A stretch of DNA of 64,000 nt from the NCBI RefSeq assembly GCF_019931215.1, contig NZ_JAIOUB010000001.1, positions 1,023,955 to 1,087,954 of the forward strand. Direction: 5' to 3'. The notes beneath the pieces are model-generated. The model was not told where the DNA came from and searched no databases. It saw nothing but the letters and a program-made list of their open reading frames with translations. The translations under genes and the position numbers were made by a program. This stretch comes from Alcanivorax limicola (GTDB lineage: Bacteria; Pseudomonadota; Gammaproteobacteria; Pseudomonadales; Alcanivoracaceae). Positions 35,118-44,163 of the stretch are shown in pieces; position 1 is the first letter of the stretch, and every line of letters begins with the position of its first letter.

Positions 35118-35175
35118 AGATGCGATTCCCCGACCACGCCGCTAGAATGCAGCGAACCCCGAATCGAACCACACC

Positions 35176-35817
35176 ATGAATAAAGCCAAACGCACCGAAA
35201 TATTTGCCCGCCTGCGCGCCCAACGGCCGAATCCGACGACCGAGCTGCACTACACCAGCCCCTTCGAGCTGCTGATCGCCGTACTGCTCTCTGCCCAGGC
35301 TACCGATGTCGGCGTGAACAAGGCCACCGCCCGACTGTTCCCGGCCGCCAATACCCCCGAGGCCATGCTGGCGCTGGGCGTAGACGGCGTGAAAGAACAC
35401 ATCAAGACCATCGGGCTGTTCAATGCCAAAGCCGAGAATGTCATCAAGACCTGCCGCATTCTGGTGGCCGAGCACGGCGGCGAGGTTCCCAGAGCACGCG
35501 AAGCACTGGAAGCATTACCGGGCGTCGGCCGCAAGACAGCCAACGTGGTGCTGAACACCGCCTTCGGCGAGCCCACCATTGCCGTGGACACCCATATCTT
35601 CCGGGTCTCCAACCGCACACGTATCGCGCCGGGCAAGAATGTACTGGAAGTGGAAAAGCGCCTTGAGCGCGTGATCCCGGATGAATTCAAACTGGACGCC
35701 CATCACTGGCTGATCCTGCACGGCCGCTACACCTGCATCGCCCGCAAGCCGAAGTGCGGCAGCTGCATCATCGAGGATCTGTGTGAGCTGCCCATCAGCC
35801 AGCGGCCTGACTACTAG
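35176..35817 (+). CDS. nth: endonuclease III
   Basis: Base-excision-repair glycosylase/AP lyase for oxidised pyrimidines, 213 residues as in E. coli. The helix-hairpin-helix plus catalytic Lys is in LEALPGVGRKTANVVLN, the catalytic Asp in PTIAVDTHIFRVSNR, and the 4Fe-4S ligands follow the C-x6-C-x2-C-x5-C pattern (CIARKPKCGSCIIEDLC). It normally closes the rnf operon but here stands 2.9 kb downstream with its own leader. ATG 35176 follows a weak ribosome site. Confidence 0.96.
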   Translation: MNKAKRTEIFARLRAQRPNPTTELHYTSPFELLIAVLLSAQATDVGVNKATARLFPAANTPEAMLALGVDGVKEHIKTIGLFNAKAENVIKTCRILVAEHGGEVPRAREALEALPGVGRKTANVVLNTAFGEPTIAVDTHIFRVSNRTRIAPGKNVLEVEKRLERVIPDEFKLDAHHWLILHGRYTCIARKPKCGSCIIEDLCELPISQRPDY

Positions 35818-35922
35818 CAGGGCAACGCTGCCCGGCAACCAAAACCCAACAATTTCCTTACGGAAAAACCACCCCCTCTCGCGCCAGACTCAACTATCAC
35901 CTGTATTGGCGGGGAGCGGGAC

Positions 35923-36069
35923 ATGGCTGACGATACCCAGAACGAGAACTTTCAATGGATACCGGCACACATGCCGGAAATCTTCGAGGATGTCTTTGCA
36001 GAAGGGACAGCGCGGCAGGAAACGCTGGTCATCCATAACGCCCCTCACCACACCTCTGACGCTAACTGA
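35923..36069 (+). CDS. possible small acidic protein, unknown
   Basis: A 48-codon open frame from ATG 35923, preceded by GGGGAGCGGG 2-10 nt upstream. The product is acidic, with FQWIPAHMPEIFEDVFAEG as its most protein-like part and no membrane segment or motif that I recognise. It lies between nth and repeat element copy B. The 105 nt before it contain nothing clear. The good ribosome site and codon use make it plausible, but at this size it could be chance. Confidence 0.35.
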   Translation: MADDTQNENFQWIPAHMPEIFEDVFAEGTARQETLVIHNAPHHTSDAN

Positions 36070-36117
36070 AACGTGCTGTAGCTGCGGGCCTTTCCTGATA
36101 TTCATCGCAGAGTAGCC

Positions 36118-36513
36118 GGGAAGTTTTTTTCCTGGTGTTTTTCATTCTGCTTTGTCTGGTGGTTGTGGCCCTCGGGGGGCGGGGATGTATTTTCAGGACA
36201 CGCCGTAAATACGTCCCTGTAGGCTTGTGTTCGACATCCTTGTCTCACACAGTCCTGAAAATACATCCCCGCCCCCCGAGGGCCGTCACGCACAGCCCAG
36301 TTAACAGCTCCCAGCCAACCGGCGGCTTTGTTCCTCCAAAAAGTTGATAAAACCACCGAACTCAGACTCTACTGCCAGCGTTGAGCCGGGGTATGCCCTG
36401 GAGGGACCTCTTTGGCCAGGGATGGCCAAAGCGCGAGCGACCAGGGACGGCTTGAGCGGTCCCGGAAGGGCATACCCCGGCTCAACGCGTACTCAATGGA
36501 GGGTAACCCACCC
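36118..36513 (+). repeat. structured repeat element, copy B (two long hairpins)
   Basis: Second copy of the element at 14300-14696, same orientation, again between the 3' ends of convergent genes. Hairpin 1 pairs 36167-36199 with 36252-36284 (33 perfect pairs). Hairpin 2 pairs 36378-36398 with 36468-36488 (21 perfect pairs). Relative to copy A, five pairs of hairpin 1 and two of hairpin 2 differ and all seven are changed on both arms. The GGGA-capped inner stem of hairpin 2 is identical in both copies. Similarity fades at about 36513; the 83 nt to the next gene contain only a weak inverted repeat (36517-36522 with 36553-36558). Confidence 0.9.
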
Positions 36514-36596
36514 AGCCAGAGAGCACGCCACACACCGATTGGCGCTCAACCTTCTCTGTTGGAAAACCTGCCCACCAATCAGAGACAAGCCTTCCT

Positions 36597-37646
36597 TCAA
36601 GGCGCAATAGGCGGATCGTTTTCAGCCACGGGGTCTGCATCGACGATGCCGTTGGTAAAGTCTTCGACCTGCTGAGCCACTTGCTTGACCTCATCAAAGC
36701 GCGCGATATGAAACAGCGCCTCGCCTTCATTCACCAATGGCAAATTATCCCGCCCCACCAGAATGCCCGCACAGGGCGAGCGCACTTCGATTTCGTCAGC
36801 CGTAAATGGGCTGCTGATGCGCCCCAGAATCTGGTCCTTCTTGATTCGCGCCCCCAGTGCTACCAGAGAACGGAACACCCCGTCACGTTCAGCCCGCACC
36901 CAGACAGAGCTGCCAGCCACCGCCGGTTTGACATGATGCCCCGGCACCTTGCGCTCACTGAGCATGCCCAGATGGCGCATGACATTGGTAATGCCACGCA
37001 CACCCACCCGAATAGAGGTTTCATCAAAACGCAGCGCCTCACCGGCTTCATAGGTGATCACCGGAATATTCTGCGCTTCGGCGACTTCACGCAGCGTGCC
37101 ATCCCGCAGCACCGAATTGAGGATCAACGGCACACCGAAGGCTTCTGCCATGGCGGCGGTGTCCGGGCTTTCCAGATTGGCGCGGATCTGCGGTTGATTG
37201 GAGCGATATACCGCGCCGGTATGCAGATCCACCGCATGAGTGGCGCGGTCCAGAATCTGGGTTTTGAACAGCCAGGCCATCCGTGCGCCGAGGCTGCCGG
37301 TTTCGGAGCCCGGGAAACAGCGATTGAGATCGCGACGATCCGGCAGATAGCGGGACTTGTGAATAAAGCCAAAAACGTTGACGACAGGCACGGCTACCAG
37401 CGTGCCATGCAGGCGCTTCATGGAGGACATGCGCAATACGCGGCGAATGATTTCGACGCCGTTGAGTTCGTCACCATGAATCGCGGCGCACACCAGCAGC
37501 ACCGGACCTTTCTGTCGGCCGTGCACGACATGCACCGGAATATTCAGCGGTGTCTGTGTGTACAACTGCGCTGCCGGCATTTCAACGATGGTGCGCTGGC
37601 CGGGTGCAACACTGACACCGCCCAGCTCGAACGGAGTAGCGGTCAT
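36597..37646 (-). CDS. succinylglutamate desuccinylase/aspartoacylase-family zinc hydrolase
   Basis: A 349-residue protein with the AstE/ASPA zinc carboxypeptidase fold. Zinc and catalytic residues appear in [19 protein letters not shown] (His and Glu) and [18 protein letters not shown] (His). The C-terminal 100 residues look like a biotinyl/lipoyl-type beta domain often fused in this subgroup ([20 protein letters not shown]). It ends the three-gene rimK unit and overlaps the rimK stop by 4 nt. A role in trimming amino acids that RimK adds is inferred from position only. Confidence 0.85.
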   Translation of the reverse strand: MTATPFELGGVSVAPGQRTIVEMPAAQLYTQTPLNIPVHVVHGRQKGPVLLVCAAIHGDELNGVEIIRRVLRMSSMKRLHGTLVAVPVVNVFGFIHKSRYLPDRRDLNRCFPGSETGSLGARMAWLFKTQILDRATHAVDLHTGAVYRSNQPQIRANLESPDTAAMAEAFGVPLILNSVLRDGTLREVAEAQNIPVITYEAGEALRFDETSIRVGVRGITNVMRHLGMLSERKVPGHHVKPAVAGSSVWVRAERDGVFRSLVALGARIKKDQILGRISSPFTADEIEVRSPCAGILVGRDNLPLVNEGEALFHIARFDEVKQVAQQVEDFTNGIVDADPVAENDPPIAP

Positions 37647-38551
37647 CCTTTGGTTCCCTTGGTGGCGGTGTGATAGGGCCGCGCTGATTTTTCCAGGAAG
37701 CGGATGATCAATCCGGCCACGTCCTTGCCGGTGGCCAGCTCGATGCCCTCCAGGCCTGGTGACGAGTTCACTTCCATGACCAGGGGGCCGTGGTTGGAGC
37801 GCAGGATATCCACACCGGCCACGTTCAGGCCCATGATGCGGGCAGCGCGGACGGCGGTGGCGCGTTCTTCCGGAGTGATGCGGATCAGGGCGGCGCTGCC
37901 GCCGCGGTGCAGGTTGGAACGGAATTCGCCGTCCTTGGCCTGGCGTTTCATGGCAGCCACGACCTTGCCATCCACCACGAAGCAGCGAATATCGGCCCCG
38001 CCCGCTTCCTTGATGTATTCCTGCACCATGATGTTGGCAGACAACCCCATGAACGCCTCGATCACGGACTCGGCGGCCTGGCGGGTTTCCGCCAGCACCA
38101 CACCGATGCCCTGGGTGCCTTCCAGCAGTTTGATCACCAGCGGGGCGCCGCCCACCATGTTGATCAGATCGGGAATGTCATCCGGCGCATTGGCAAAGCC
38201 GGTCACCGGCAGGCCGACGCCCTTGCGTGCCAGCAACTGCAGTGAGCGCAGCTTGTCCCGTGAGCGGGTGATGGCCACGGATTCATTGATCGGAAACACG
38301 CCCATCATTTCAAACTGGCGCAGCACAGCAGTGCCGTAGAACGTGATCGAGGCGCCGATTCTCGGAATCACGGCATCGAAGTTTTCCAGCACCTTGCCTT
38401 TGAAATGAATCTCGGGCTTGTGTGAGGTCATGCTCATGTAACAGCGCAAGGTGTCCACGACATGCATCTCGTGGCCCGCCGCTTCGCCAGCTTCGACAAG
38501 GCGGCGGGTGGAATAGAGTTTCGCATTCCGGGACAGAATCGCGATCTTCAT
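37643..38551 (-). CDS. rimK: RimK-type ATP-grasp glutamate ligase
   Basis: Adds glutamates to the C-terminus of ribosomal protein S6 in E. coli and can make poly-glutamate. The 302 residues match RimK length and pattern: [59 protein letters not shown], the ATP-grasp segments [17 protein letters not shown] and [19 protein letters not shown], and metal ligands in [14 protein letters not shown]. It overlaps both neighbours by 4 nt in a three-gene operon. Confidence 0.93.
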   Translation of the reverse strand: MKIAILSRNAKLYSTRRLVEAGEAAGHEMHVVDTLRCYMSMTSHKPEIHFKGKVLENFDAVIPRIGASITFYGTAVLRQFEMMGVFPINESVAITRSRDKLRSLQLLARKGVGLPVTGFANAPDDIPDLINMVGGAPLVIKLLEGTQGIGVVLAETRQAAESVIEAFMGLSANIMVQEYIKEAGGADIRCFVVDGKVVAAMKRQAKDGEFRSNLHRGGSAALIRITPEERATAVRAARIMGLNVAGVDILRSNHGPLVMEVNSSPGLEGIELATGKDVAGLIIRFLEKSARPYHTATKGTKG

Positions 38552-38988
38552 GGTCTGGCTCCATGGGTGCCCAAAAGATATGAGGCCGCAGGGTCAACGC
38601 GCAATGCGGTCATGGCGGTGCGTCCGAGCAACATGCGGAATTTCATTGTATCGCGATCCGTCAGCGTGATGTCGATGGGCCAGCGTTGTTCGCCCATCTC
38701 GATATCGGTGCGAATGACGACCCGTTCTTCGCGATGGCCGCCGGAATCTGTCACCTGACGGCGATCAAGCACGGGGCAGATACACTCCCGCTCGAAATCA
38801 TTGTCACCCTGAATCGGATGAATGCGGAATTTCACCCACTCCTGATCGCCCTGCATGAATGTCGTCACTTCGAAGGCATGCAGCGCCGAGGTGCGGGCGC
38901 CGGTATCCACCTTGACCTTGATGGCGTCAATGCCGAGCGCAGGCAGCCTCGCCCATTCACGCCAGCCCACTGTTCTTTTCTCTGTCAT
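38548..38988 (-). CDS. RimK-associated retropepsin-like protease (DUF785/COG4067 type)
   Basis: A 146-residue protein of the family annotated as ATP-dependent zinc protease, structurally like half an aspartic protease. The signature is [17 protein letters not shown], a DTGA motif typical of retropepsin folds. Members usually lie next to rimK, as here, where this is the first gene and its stop overlaps the rimK start. In Pseudomonas a partner protease of RimK has been named RimB; whether this is its equivalent is inference. Confidence 0.8.
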   Translation of the reverse strand: MTEKRTVGWREWARLPALGIDAIKVKVDTGARTSALHAFEVTTFMQGDQEWVKFRIHPIQGDNDFERECICPVLDRRQVTDSGGHREERVVIRTDIEMGEQRWPIDITLTDRDTMKFRMLLGRTAMTALRVDPAASYLLGTHGARP

Positions 38989-39133
38989 GGTGTGTTTGTC
39001 ATCGTGTTGTCGGCATCCTGTGTGGCCGCCGGATTCTGGCGTTCATCATGACACTTGCAGCTATGCTACGTCTGTTGCGATAACAACATATTACTGGCGT
39101 CGGAGCGAGCACGAAAACCTGTCGCGGGGCATC

Positions 39134-39163
39134 AAAAGCATGCCCGGCAGGATGCCGGGCATG
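39134..39163 (-). terminator. intrinsic terminator of argG
   Basis: Read on the minus strand: an 11-bp GC-rich stem (arms 39139-39149 and 39153-39163) with a 3-nt loop, followed directly by CTTTTGA. It is 50 nt after the argG stop. Confidence 0.75.
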
Positions 39164-39213
39164 GGCAGGAAAGGATCGGGACACGGATGGCGCAATGGTA
39201 AAAAACTGTTGCC

Positions 39214-40434
39214 TCAGGAGAGCTTGCGCCCTGCCCGTGCAGCAATGCGCAAACGCAGCGCGTTGAGCTTGATGAAGCCCTCCGCGTCCTTCTGGTTGTA
39301 GGCGCCGGCGTCGTCATCAAAGGTAGCGATGCTGGCATCAAACAGGCTGTCTTCCGAGCGACGGCCCACCAGAATCACATTGCCTTTGTAGAGCTTGAGG
39401 CGCACTTCACCGTTGACGCACTCCTGGGTGGCATCAATCAGCTTCTGCATTGCCAGGCGCTCCGGGGACCACCAGTAACCGTTGTAGATCAGCTCGGCAT
39501 ACTTGGGCATCAGGCTGTCTTTAAGGTGCGCGGATTCGCGATCCAGCGTGAGCGACTCGATGGCGCGGTGGCCGCGCAGCATGATGGTGCCGCCGGGGGT
39601 TTCATAACAGCCCCGTGATTTCATGCCCACGTAACGGTTCTCGACGATATCCAGCCGCCCGATGCCGTGCTTGCCGCCCAGGCGGTTGAGTTCTGCGAGC
39701 ACCTCAGCCGGGCTCATGGCCTGGCCATTAACGGCAACAATGTCACCGGCCGCATAGGTCAGGTCCAGATACTCGGCCTCATTCGGTGCCGCTTCGGGGC
39801 TGACGGTCCAGCGCCACATGTCTTCTTCAGCTTCCGCCCAAGGATCTTCCAGAATGCCGCCTTCGTAGGAAATATGCAGCAGGTTGGCATCCATGGAGTA
39901 CGGCGATTTGGTGCCGGCTTTCTTGAAGTCCACGGGAATCTCGTGCTCGGCCGCATAGGCCATCAGGCGATCACGGCTGTTGAGATCCCATTCGCGCCAG
40001 GGAGCAATCACCTTGATGCCCGGTGTCAGGGCGTAGGCGCCCAGCTCGAAGCGCACCTGGTCGTTGCCTTTGCCGGTGGCGCCATGGGATACCGCATCGG
40101 CGCCGGTGGCTTCCGCGATTTCTACCAGACGTTTGGCAATCAGCGGGCGGGCAATGGACGTGCCCAGCAGGTATTCACCTTCGTAAATGGTGTTGGCACG
40201 GAACATCGGGTAAACGTAGTCGCGCGCAAACTCTTCACGCAGGTCTTCGATGTAGATTTCCTTGATGCCCATGGCCTCGGCCTTGGCACGTGCCGGCTCG
40301 ACTTCCTCGCCCTGGCCGATATCAGCGGTAAAGGTGACGACTTCGCAGTTGTAGGTCTGCTGCAGCCATTTGGCGATTACCGAGGTATCCAGACCTCCGG
40401 AATAAGCCAGTACAACCTTCTTGATATCCGACAT
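39214..40434 (-). CDS. argG: argininosuccinate synthase
   Basis: Condenses citrulline and aspartate with ATP in arginine synthesis. The 406 residues match the short class of ArgG. The ATP pyrophosphatase loop is [18 protein letters not shown]. Citrulline and aspartate contacts appear in [17 protein letters not shown] and [16 protein letters not shown]. The gene is monocistronic: an intrinsic terminator lies downstream and divergent rnt upstream. ATG 40434 is the family start. Confidence 0.96.
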   Translation of the reverse strand: MSDIKKVVLAYSGGLDTSVIAKWLQQTYNCEVVTFTADIGQGEEVEPARAKAEAMGIKEIYIEDLREEFARDYVYPMFRANTIYEGEYLLGTSIARPLIAKRLVEIAEATGADAVSHGATGKGNDQVRFELGAYALTPGIKVIAPWREWDLNSRDRLMAYAAEHEIPVDFKKAGTKSPYSMDANLLHISYEGGILEDPWAEAEEDMWRWTVSPEAAPNEAEYLDLTYAAGDIVAVNGQAMSPAEVLAELNRLGGKHGIGRLDIVENRYVGMKSRGCYETPGGTIMLRGHRAIESLTLDRESAHLKDSLMPKYAELIYNGYWWSPERLAMQKLIDATQECVNGEVRLKLYKGNVILVGRRSEDSLFDASIATFDDDAGAYNQKDAEGFIKLNALRLRIAARAGRKLS

Positions 40435-40659
40435 GGGGACTCCATCTGCTAGGGCGCTTAACGCAAGGCATTCAATGTGTCTGCGCGGGTCAGGGACTCA
40501 GGGCCATGGGCCGCGCAGGGCGCATATTGTACCTGCCCTGATGCGCCGCGGAAACGCTCCTGCCAAGGAGAATCGGCTGTCGGGGTGAAAAGCCGGCATC
40601 GCGCCTGTCGCTGGCCGGTTGAATCCGGTAGCATGCGCCCCTTGGTAGATGGAGTCCCC

Positions 40660-41334
40660 ATGTCTGAATCTCGCTCTTCAATGGCGCTGCGCTTCCGCGG
40701 TTTCCTGCCCGTGGTGGTAGACGTGGAGACTGGCGGTTTCAACGCCAATACCGATGCCCTGCTGGAAGTGGCGGCGGTGACGCTGGAGATGGACCACGAA
40801 GGCTTGCTGCGGCCAGCCGAGCGTGTGCACTACCATGTGGACCCGTTTGACGGCGCCAACCTGGAGCAGGCGGCGCTGGATTTCACCGGTATCGACCCGC
40901 ACAACCCGCTGCGGGGTGCGGTGCCGGAAGAAATGGCTCTGCGCGGGGTTTTCGAGGCCGTGCGCAAATCGGTCAAGGCAAACCACTGCAAGCGCGCGAT
41001 TCTGGTCGGCCACAACGCTTTCTTCGATCACGATTTCATGAAGGCGGCCGTGCTGCGCACAGACCTCAAGCGCGACCCGTTCCACCCGTTTTCCTGCTTT
41101 GATACCGCCACCATGGCCGGGCTGGTCTTCGGCCAGACCGTGCTGGCGAAGGCCTGCGAGATGGCCGGCATCCCGTTCAACCAGAACGAAGCCCACTCGG
41201 CTCTGTATGACGCCACCCGCACTGCAGAACTGTTCTGCACCATGGTCAACCGCTGGCGCGGCATGGGCGGCTGGCCGCCGCCACCGCCCTCAGAAATGCC
41301 CCCGACGCTGGCCCGCAAGACCAGCGACTTCTGA
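40660..41334 (+). CDS. rnt: ribonuclease T
   Basis: 3'-5' exoribonuclease that trims tRNA and other stable RNA ends. The 224 residues carry the DEDDh exonuclease residues in [27 protein letters not shown] and [14 protein letters not shown]. The aromatic substrate-sandwich region is present (HNAFFDHDF). ATG 40660 has GGAG about 6 nt upstream; the longer in-frame extension upstream overlaps the argG promoter region. It is convergent with fieF 31 nt away; a short hairpin lies between them but lacks a U-run. Confidence 0.94.
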   Translation: MSESRSSMALRFRGFLPVVVDVETGGFNANTDALLEVAAVTLEMDHEGLLRPAERVHYHVDPFDGANLEQAALDFTGIDPHNPLRGAVPEEMALRGVFEAVRKSVKANHCKRAILVGHNAFFDHDFMKAAVLRTDLKRDPFHPFSCFDTATMAGLVFGQTVLAKACEMAGIPFNQNEAHSALYDATRTAELFCTMVNRWRGMGGWPPPPPSEMPPTLARKTSDF

Positions 41335-41365
41335 ATCCCCGCATCTCGATGCGGCGAAACAAAAT

Positions 41366-42286
41366 TCAGCGAGAGCCGGGCTCCGGCACCGGATCGGCAT
41401 GGGTAGCCTTGACCGGGTCGGCATGAATAATCACCTCGGAACCGGGTAAGGCCGCCCGGATCGCATCCCCCACCTCGACGACCCGCGCATGCGCTTGCTC
41501 CAGCGGTTGCGTGCCATCCAGCTCCACATGCACCTGAATGAAACGGGTGCGCCCGGATTGCCGGGTCCGCAGGTCATGAAATCCCAACACGCCCGGCTGG
41601 GCAGCAATCACAGCCGTAATCTGCTGACGCTCGGCATCATCCAACTCGCGATCCAGTAGCAGCTGCACCGATTGATAGCCGATCTGCCAGGCGGCATACA
41701 GGATATATCCCCCTATCAGCAACGCCACCACGGCATCCACCCGCAGGTAACCGAAATGCGCTGCCACGATGGCGCCGATGATGGCCAGATTCATGGCCAG
41801 GTCCGAAACATAATGCAGCGCATCACCGGCGATAGCGGTGGAGCCTGTACGCCGCACCACATGGCGCTGATAACGCACCAGCAGGATCGTCAGCACCACC
41901 GACAGCCCCATCACTGCCAGCGCGATACCGGTGGCCGACACCGGGGTCGGGTTCAGCACTCGGCTGACACCTTCATACAGCAGAAACAGCCCTGACAGGG
42001 TAATGAAAGTAGCCTGCCCCAACCCGGCCAGGGCTTCCGCCTTGCCATGGCCGAAACGGTGCTCGGCATCCGCCGGCACCAGCGAGTAGCGCACGGCCAG
42101 CAGCGTCACCAGTGAGGCACTGCCATCCATGATGGAATCCAGCAACGACGCCAGCAGCGCCACGGAACCGCTCAACCACCAGGCGATGGCCTTGCTGACA
42201 ATCAGGATCAGGGCAACGGAGACCGAAGCAAGTGTGGCACGGCGCAGCAGCGACGCGGCCTGCTCCGGGGTGCATGGGGCGGCCAT
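41366..42286 (-). CDS. fieF: cation diffusion facilitator (FieF/YiiP type)
   Basis: Proton-coupled divalent metal exporter (Zn2+, Fe2+, Cd2+) of 306 residues. Six membrane helices are followed by a cytoplasmic dimer domain. The transport site residues are LLDSIMDGSASLVTL (two Asp) and ALHYVSDLAMNLA (His and Asp), and HRFGHGKAEALAGL is the family loop. The C-terminal domain contains His residues for regulatory zinc. It lies downstream of nlpD where rpoS is found in many relatives. Gap to nlpD is 5 nt, so cotranscription is likely. Confidence 0.88.
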   Translation of the reverse strand: MAAPCTPEQAASLLRRATLASVSVALILIVSKAIAWWLSGSVALLASLLDSIMDGSASLVTLLAVRYSLVPADAEHRFGHGKAEALAGLGQATFITLSGLFLLYEGVSRVLNPTPVSATGIALAVMGLSVVLTILLVRYQRHVVRRTGSTAIAGDALHYVSDLAMNLAIIGAIVAAHFGYLRVDAVVALLIGGYILYAAWQIGYQSVQLLLDRELDDAERQQITAVIAAQPGVLGFHDLRTRQSGRTRFIQVHVELDGTQPLEQAHARVVEVGDAIRAALPGSEVIIHADPVKATHADPVPEPGSR

Positions 42287-42291
42287 AGCCC

Positions 42292-43218
42292 TCAGGACCG
42301 TCGCGGCAGGAGGCCGAGGGGGTCAACAGGCGCCCCGTCTCGACGGATTTCAAAATGCAGCTGGGTACGGAACGTGCCGGTGGCCCCCATGGTGGCGATG
42401 CGCTGCCCGGCGTCGACCTTGTCGCCTTCCCGCACTAGCATGTCGTCGTTGTGCGCATAGGCCGACAGCCAGCGATCATTGTGTTTGACGATCAGCAGAT
42501 TGCCGTAACCGGTCAGGCCATTACCGCGATAGACCACCACGCCGCTGGCGGCGGCCACCACCGGATCGCCGCTGCTACCGGCAATGCGAATCCCGCTCTG
42601 TCCGGCCTGCTGGGCCGCAAAGCGGGACAGCAACTCCCCGGTCGCCGGCCAGCGCCAGTTCACATCACCGGTCCCTGCCACAGACGGTGTGCTCTGGCGC
42701 GGTGGTGGCTGTTGGCGTGCAGGCGCACTGGTCGACGGCGCACTGGTCGCAGGCGGTCTGGCCGATGGTGTGGAGGAGGATGCAGGCGGCGTCTGCCGTG
42801 CCGGCGGCGCTGACGGCTGTGGTGCGGCGGCTGTAGTACGGCGATCCAGGCGGATTTCCTGCCCGGGACGAATGGTAAAGGGGGCTGCGATATTGTTGGC
42901 GGCCGCCAGCTCGCGATAATCCCAGCCGTAGCGCCAGGCAATGGAAAACAGCGTATCCCCGCGCACGACCGTGTGGGTGCCCCGGGTGACCTGGGCCGGA
43001 CGACTGCTCATGGTGCCGGTGCCAGCGCGGGCGCCGCCCGCATCATATTCCACCACCGGCGCATTATTGGCAGCGCAGCCCCCGGATAGCAGAGCCAGCG
43101 TCACCACCCCGGACAACAGCCGCACCACGCCAGCACCTGCACGCCGCTGACGGCAACGGCCCGCAGCCAACGGCGCAGCCTGGTCTCTGTGATGGTGCCC
43201 GCGTTGCCGGAATCTCAA
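42292..43218 (-). CDS. nlpD: NlpD-like murein hydrolase activator lipoprotein (LysM and M23 domains)
   Basis: Envelope lipoprotein that activates an amidase at the division septum in E. coli. The 308-residue frame has a lipobox (ALLSGGC, Cys48), a LysM domain (HTVVRGDTLFSIAWRYGW), a Pro/Ser-rich linker and a C-terminal LytM/M23 domain. The His-x3-Asp zinc motif is lost (SGIRIAG) and only LHFEIRR of the second motif remains, fitting an activator without catalytic metal. Start TTG 43218 has AGGA 7 nt upstream and overlaps the previous stop; an internal GTG just before the lipobox helix is an alternative. Confidence 0.88.
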   Translation of the reverse strand: MRFRQRGHHHRDQAAPLAAGRCRQRRAGAGVVRLLSGVVTLALLSGGCAANNAPVVEYDAGGARAGTGTMSSRPAQVTRGTHTVVRGDTLFSIAWRYGWDYRELAAANNIAAPFTIRPGQEIRLDRRTTAAAPQPSAPPARQTPPASSSTPSARPPATSAPSTSAPARQQPPPRQSTPSVAGTGDVNWRWPATGELLSRFAAQQAGQSGIRIAGSSGDPVVAAASGVVVYRGNGLTGYGNLLIVKHNDRWLSAYAHNDDMLVREGDKVDAGQRIATMGATGTFRTQLHFEIRRDGAPVDPLGLLPRRS

Positions 43219-44144
43219 GGCGTCCTGGTCCCTACTGCCGGATTCGCCTCATTATGCCTGCCGTAACGGGAAACTAGCCAGACCAGGCATACGCCGCCCA
43301 GCAGCCCCAACAGTGCGGCGGGCACCATGGCGGGCAACCCGGTCACCTCGGTGTATCGGGCAGGCAGCACGGTCAGTTCCAGCGTTGCACCGGGCTCTGC
43401 GGGGATACGCCAGGGCCACAGGCGCACCAGCGAGCCCGCCATAAAACCGGCCAGCAACGCCATCACTGCATCGTTGAAGCGCTGCAACGCCCATCGTAAA
43501 AGATGGACAAATGCCAGCAGCCCCGTCGCGCAGCCGGCGGCAAACGCGGCCAGCAGCACCAGATCCCCATCGCTGACAGCGGCCAGCACCGGCGCGTACA
43601 TGCCCAGCAGCAGCAGAATGAAGCTGCCGGAAATGCCTGGCAGAATCATGGCAGTGATAGCGATGGCACCGGAAACGAAGAAAATCAGCGGGGTCAGACC
43701 AAAACTGTCGAGCCCCGGCCGCGTGCTCACCCAGGCCGCTATCAACACACCAAGCAGTGTCATCAACCAGGCCAGCACACCGAAAGCACGCAGGGAGCGC
43801 AACACCAGCAGGATGCTGGCAATAATCAGGCCGCAGAAAAATGCCCACAGCGGCACCGGGTAATGGGCCATCACCCAGAGGATGCCCCGCGCCAGCAGCA
43901 CAATGCTGGTGAGCATGCCGGCCAGCAGCACGAGCAGAAAAGACAGATTGCCTGCGCGCCAGGCTGCCGCCAGTCCGTCGCGGCGCCAGATGCCGATCAG
44001 ACGCGGGCTCAGCCCCGCCAGTGTGTTGATCAGCTCGGCATAAATGCCGGTGATCAACGCCATGGTGCCACCGGACACACCGGGCACCACATCGGCTGCG
44101 CCCATCGCCAGGCCACGCAGATAAATACCGGGCCAACGCCTCAT
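43215..44144 (-). CDS. DUF368 family polyprenyl-phosphate transporter-like protein
   Basis: Polytopic membrane protein of 309 residues. It shows two copies of the family motif, in GAADVVPGVSGGTMALITG near the start and MILPGISGSFILLLLGMY in the middle, consistent with an inverted-repeat transporter. DUF368 proteins (PopT) have been reported to return undecaprenyl phosphate across the membrane, which suits the surrounding cell-envelope genes. It sits between pcm and nlpD, an unusual place for it relative to the classic surE-pcm-nlpD order. Its stop overlaps the nlpD start. Confidence 0.85.
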   Translation of the reverse strand: MRRWPGIYLRGLAMGAADVVPGVSGGTMALITGIYAELINTLAGLSPRLIGIWRRDGLAAAWRAGNLSFLLVLLAGMLTSIVLLARGILWVMAHYPVPLWAFFCGLIIASILLVLRSLRAFGVLAWLMTLLGVLIAAWVSTRPGLDSFGLTPLIFFVSGAIAITAMILPGISGSFILLLLGMYAPVLAAVSDGDLVLLAAFAAGCATGLLAFVHLLRWALQRFNDAVMALLAGFMAGSLVRLWPWRIPAEPGATLELTVLPARYTEVTGLPAMVPAALLGLLGGVCLVWLVSRYGRHNEANPAVGTRTP

Positions 44145-44163
44145 ATCACTCTTGTTCCCGTTG

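Noticed and set aside
37643-38551. RimK-like gene as a peptide-natural-product (RiPP) ligase
   Set aside because: Sequence matches housekeeping RimK closely in length and motifs, and no precursor peptide is nearby.
41339-41358. Terminator between rnt and fieF
   Set aside because: A 6-7-bp hairpin is present but no U-run follows it on either strand.
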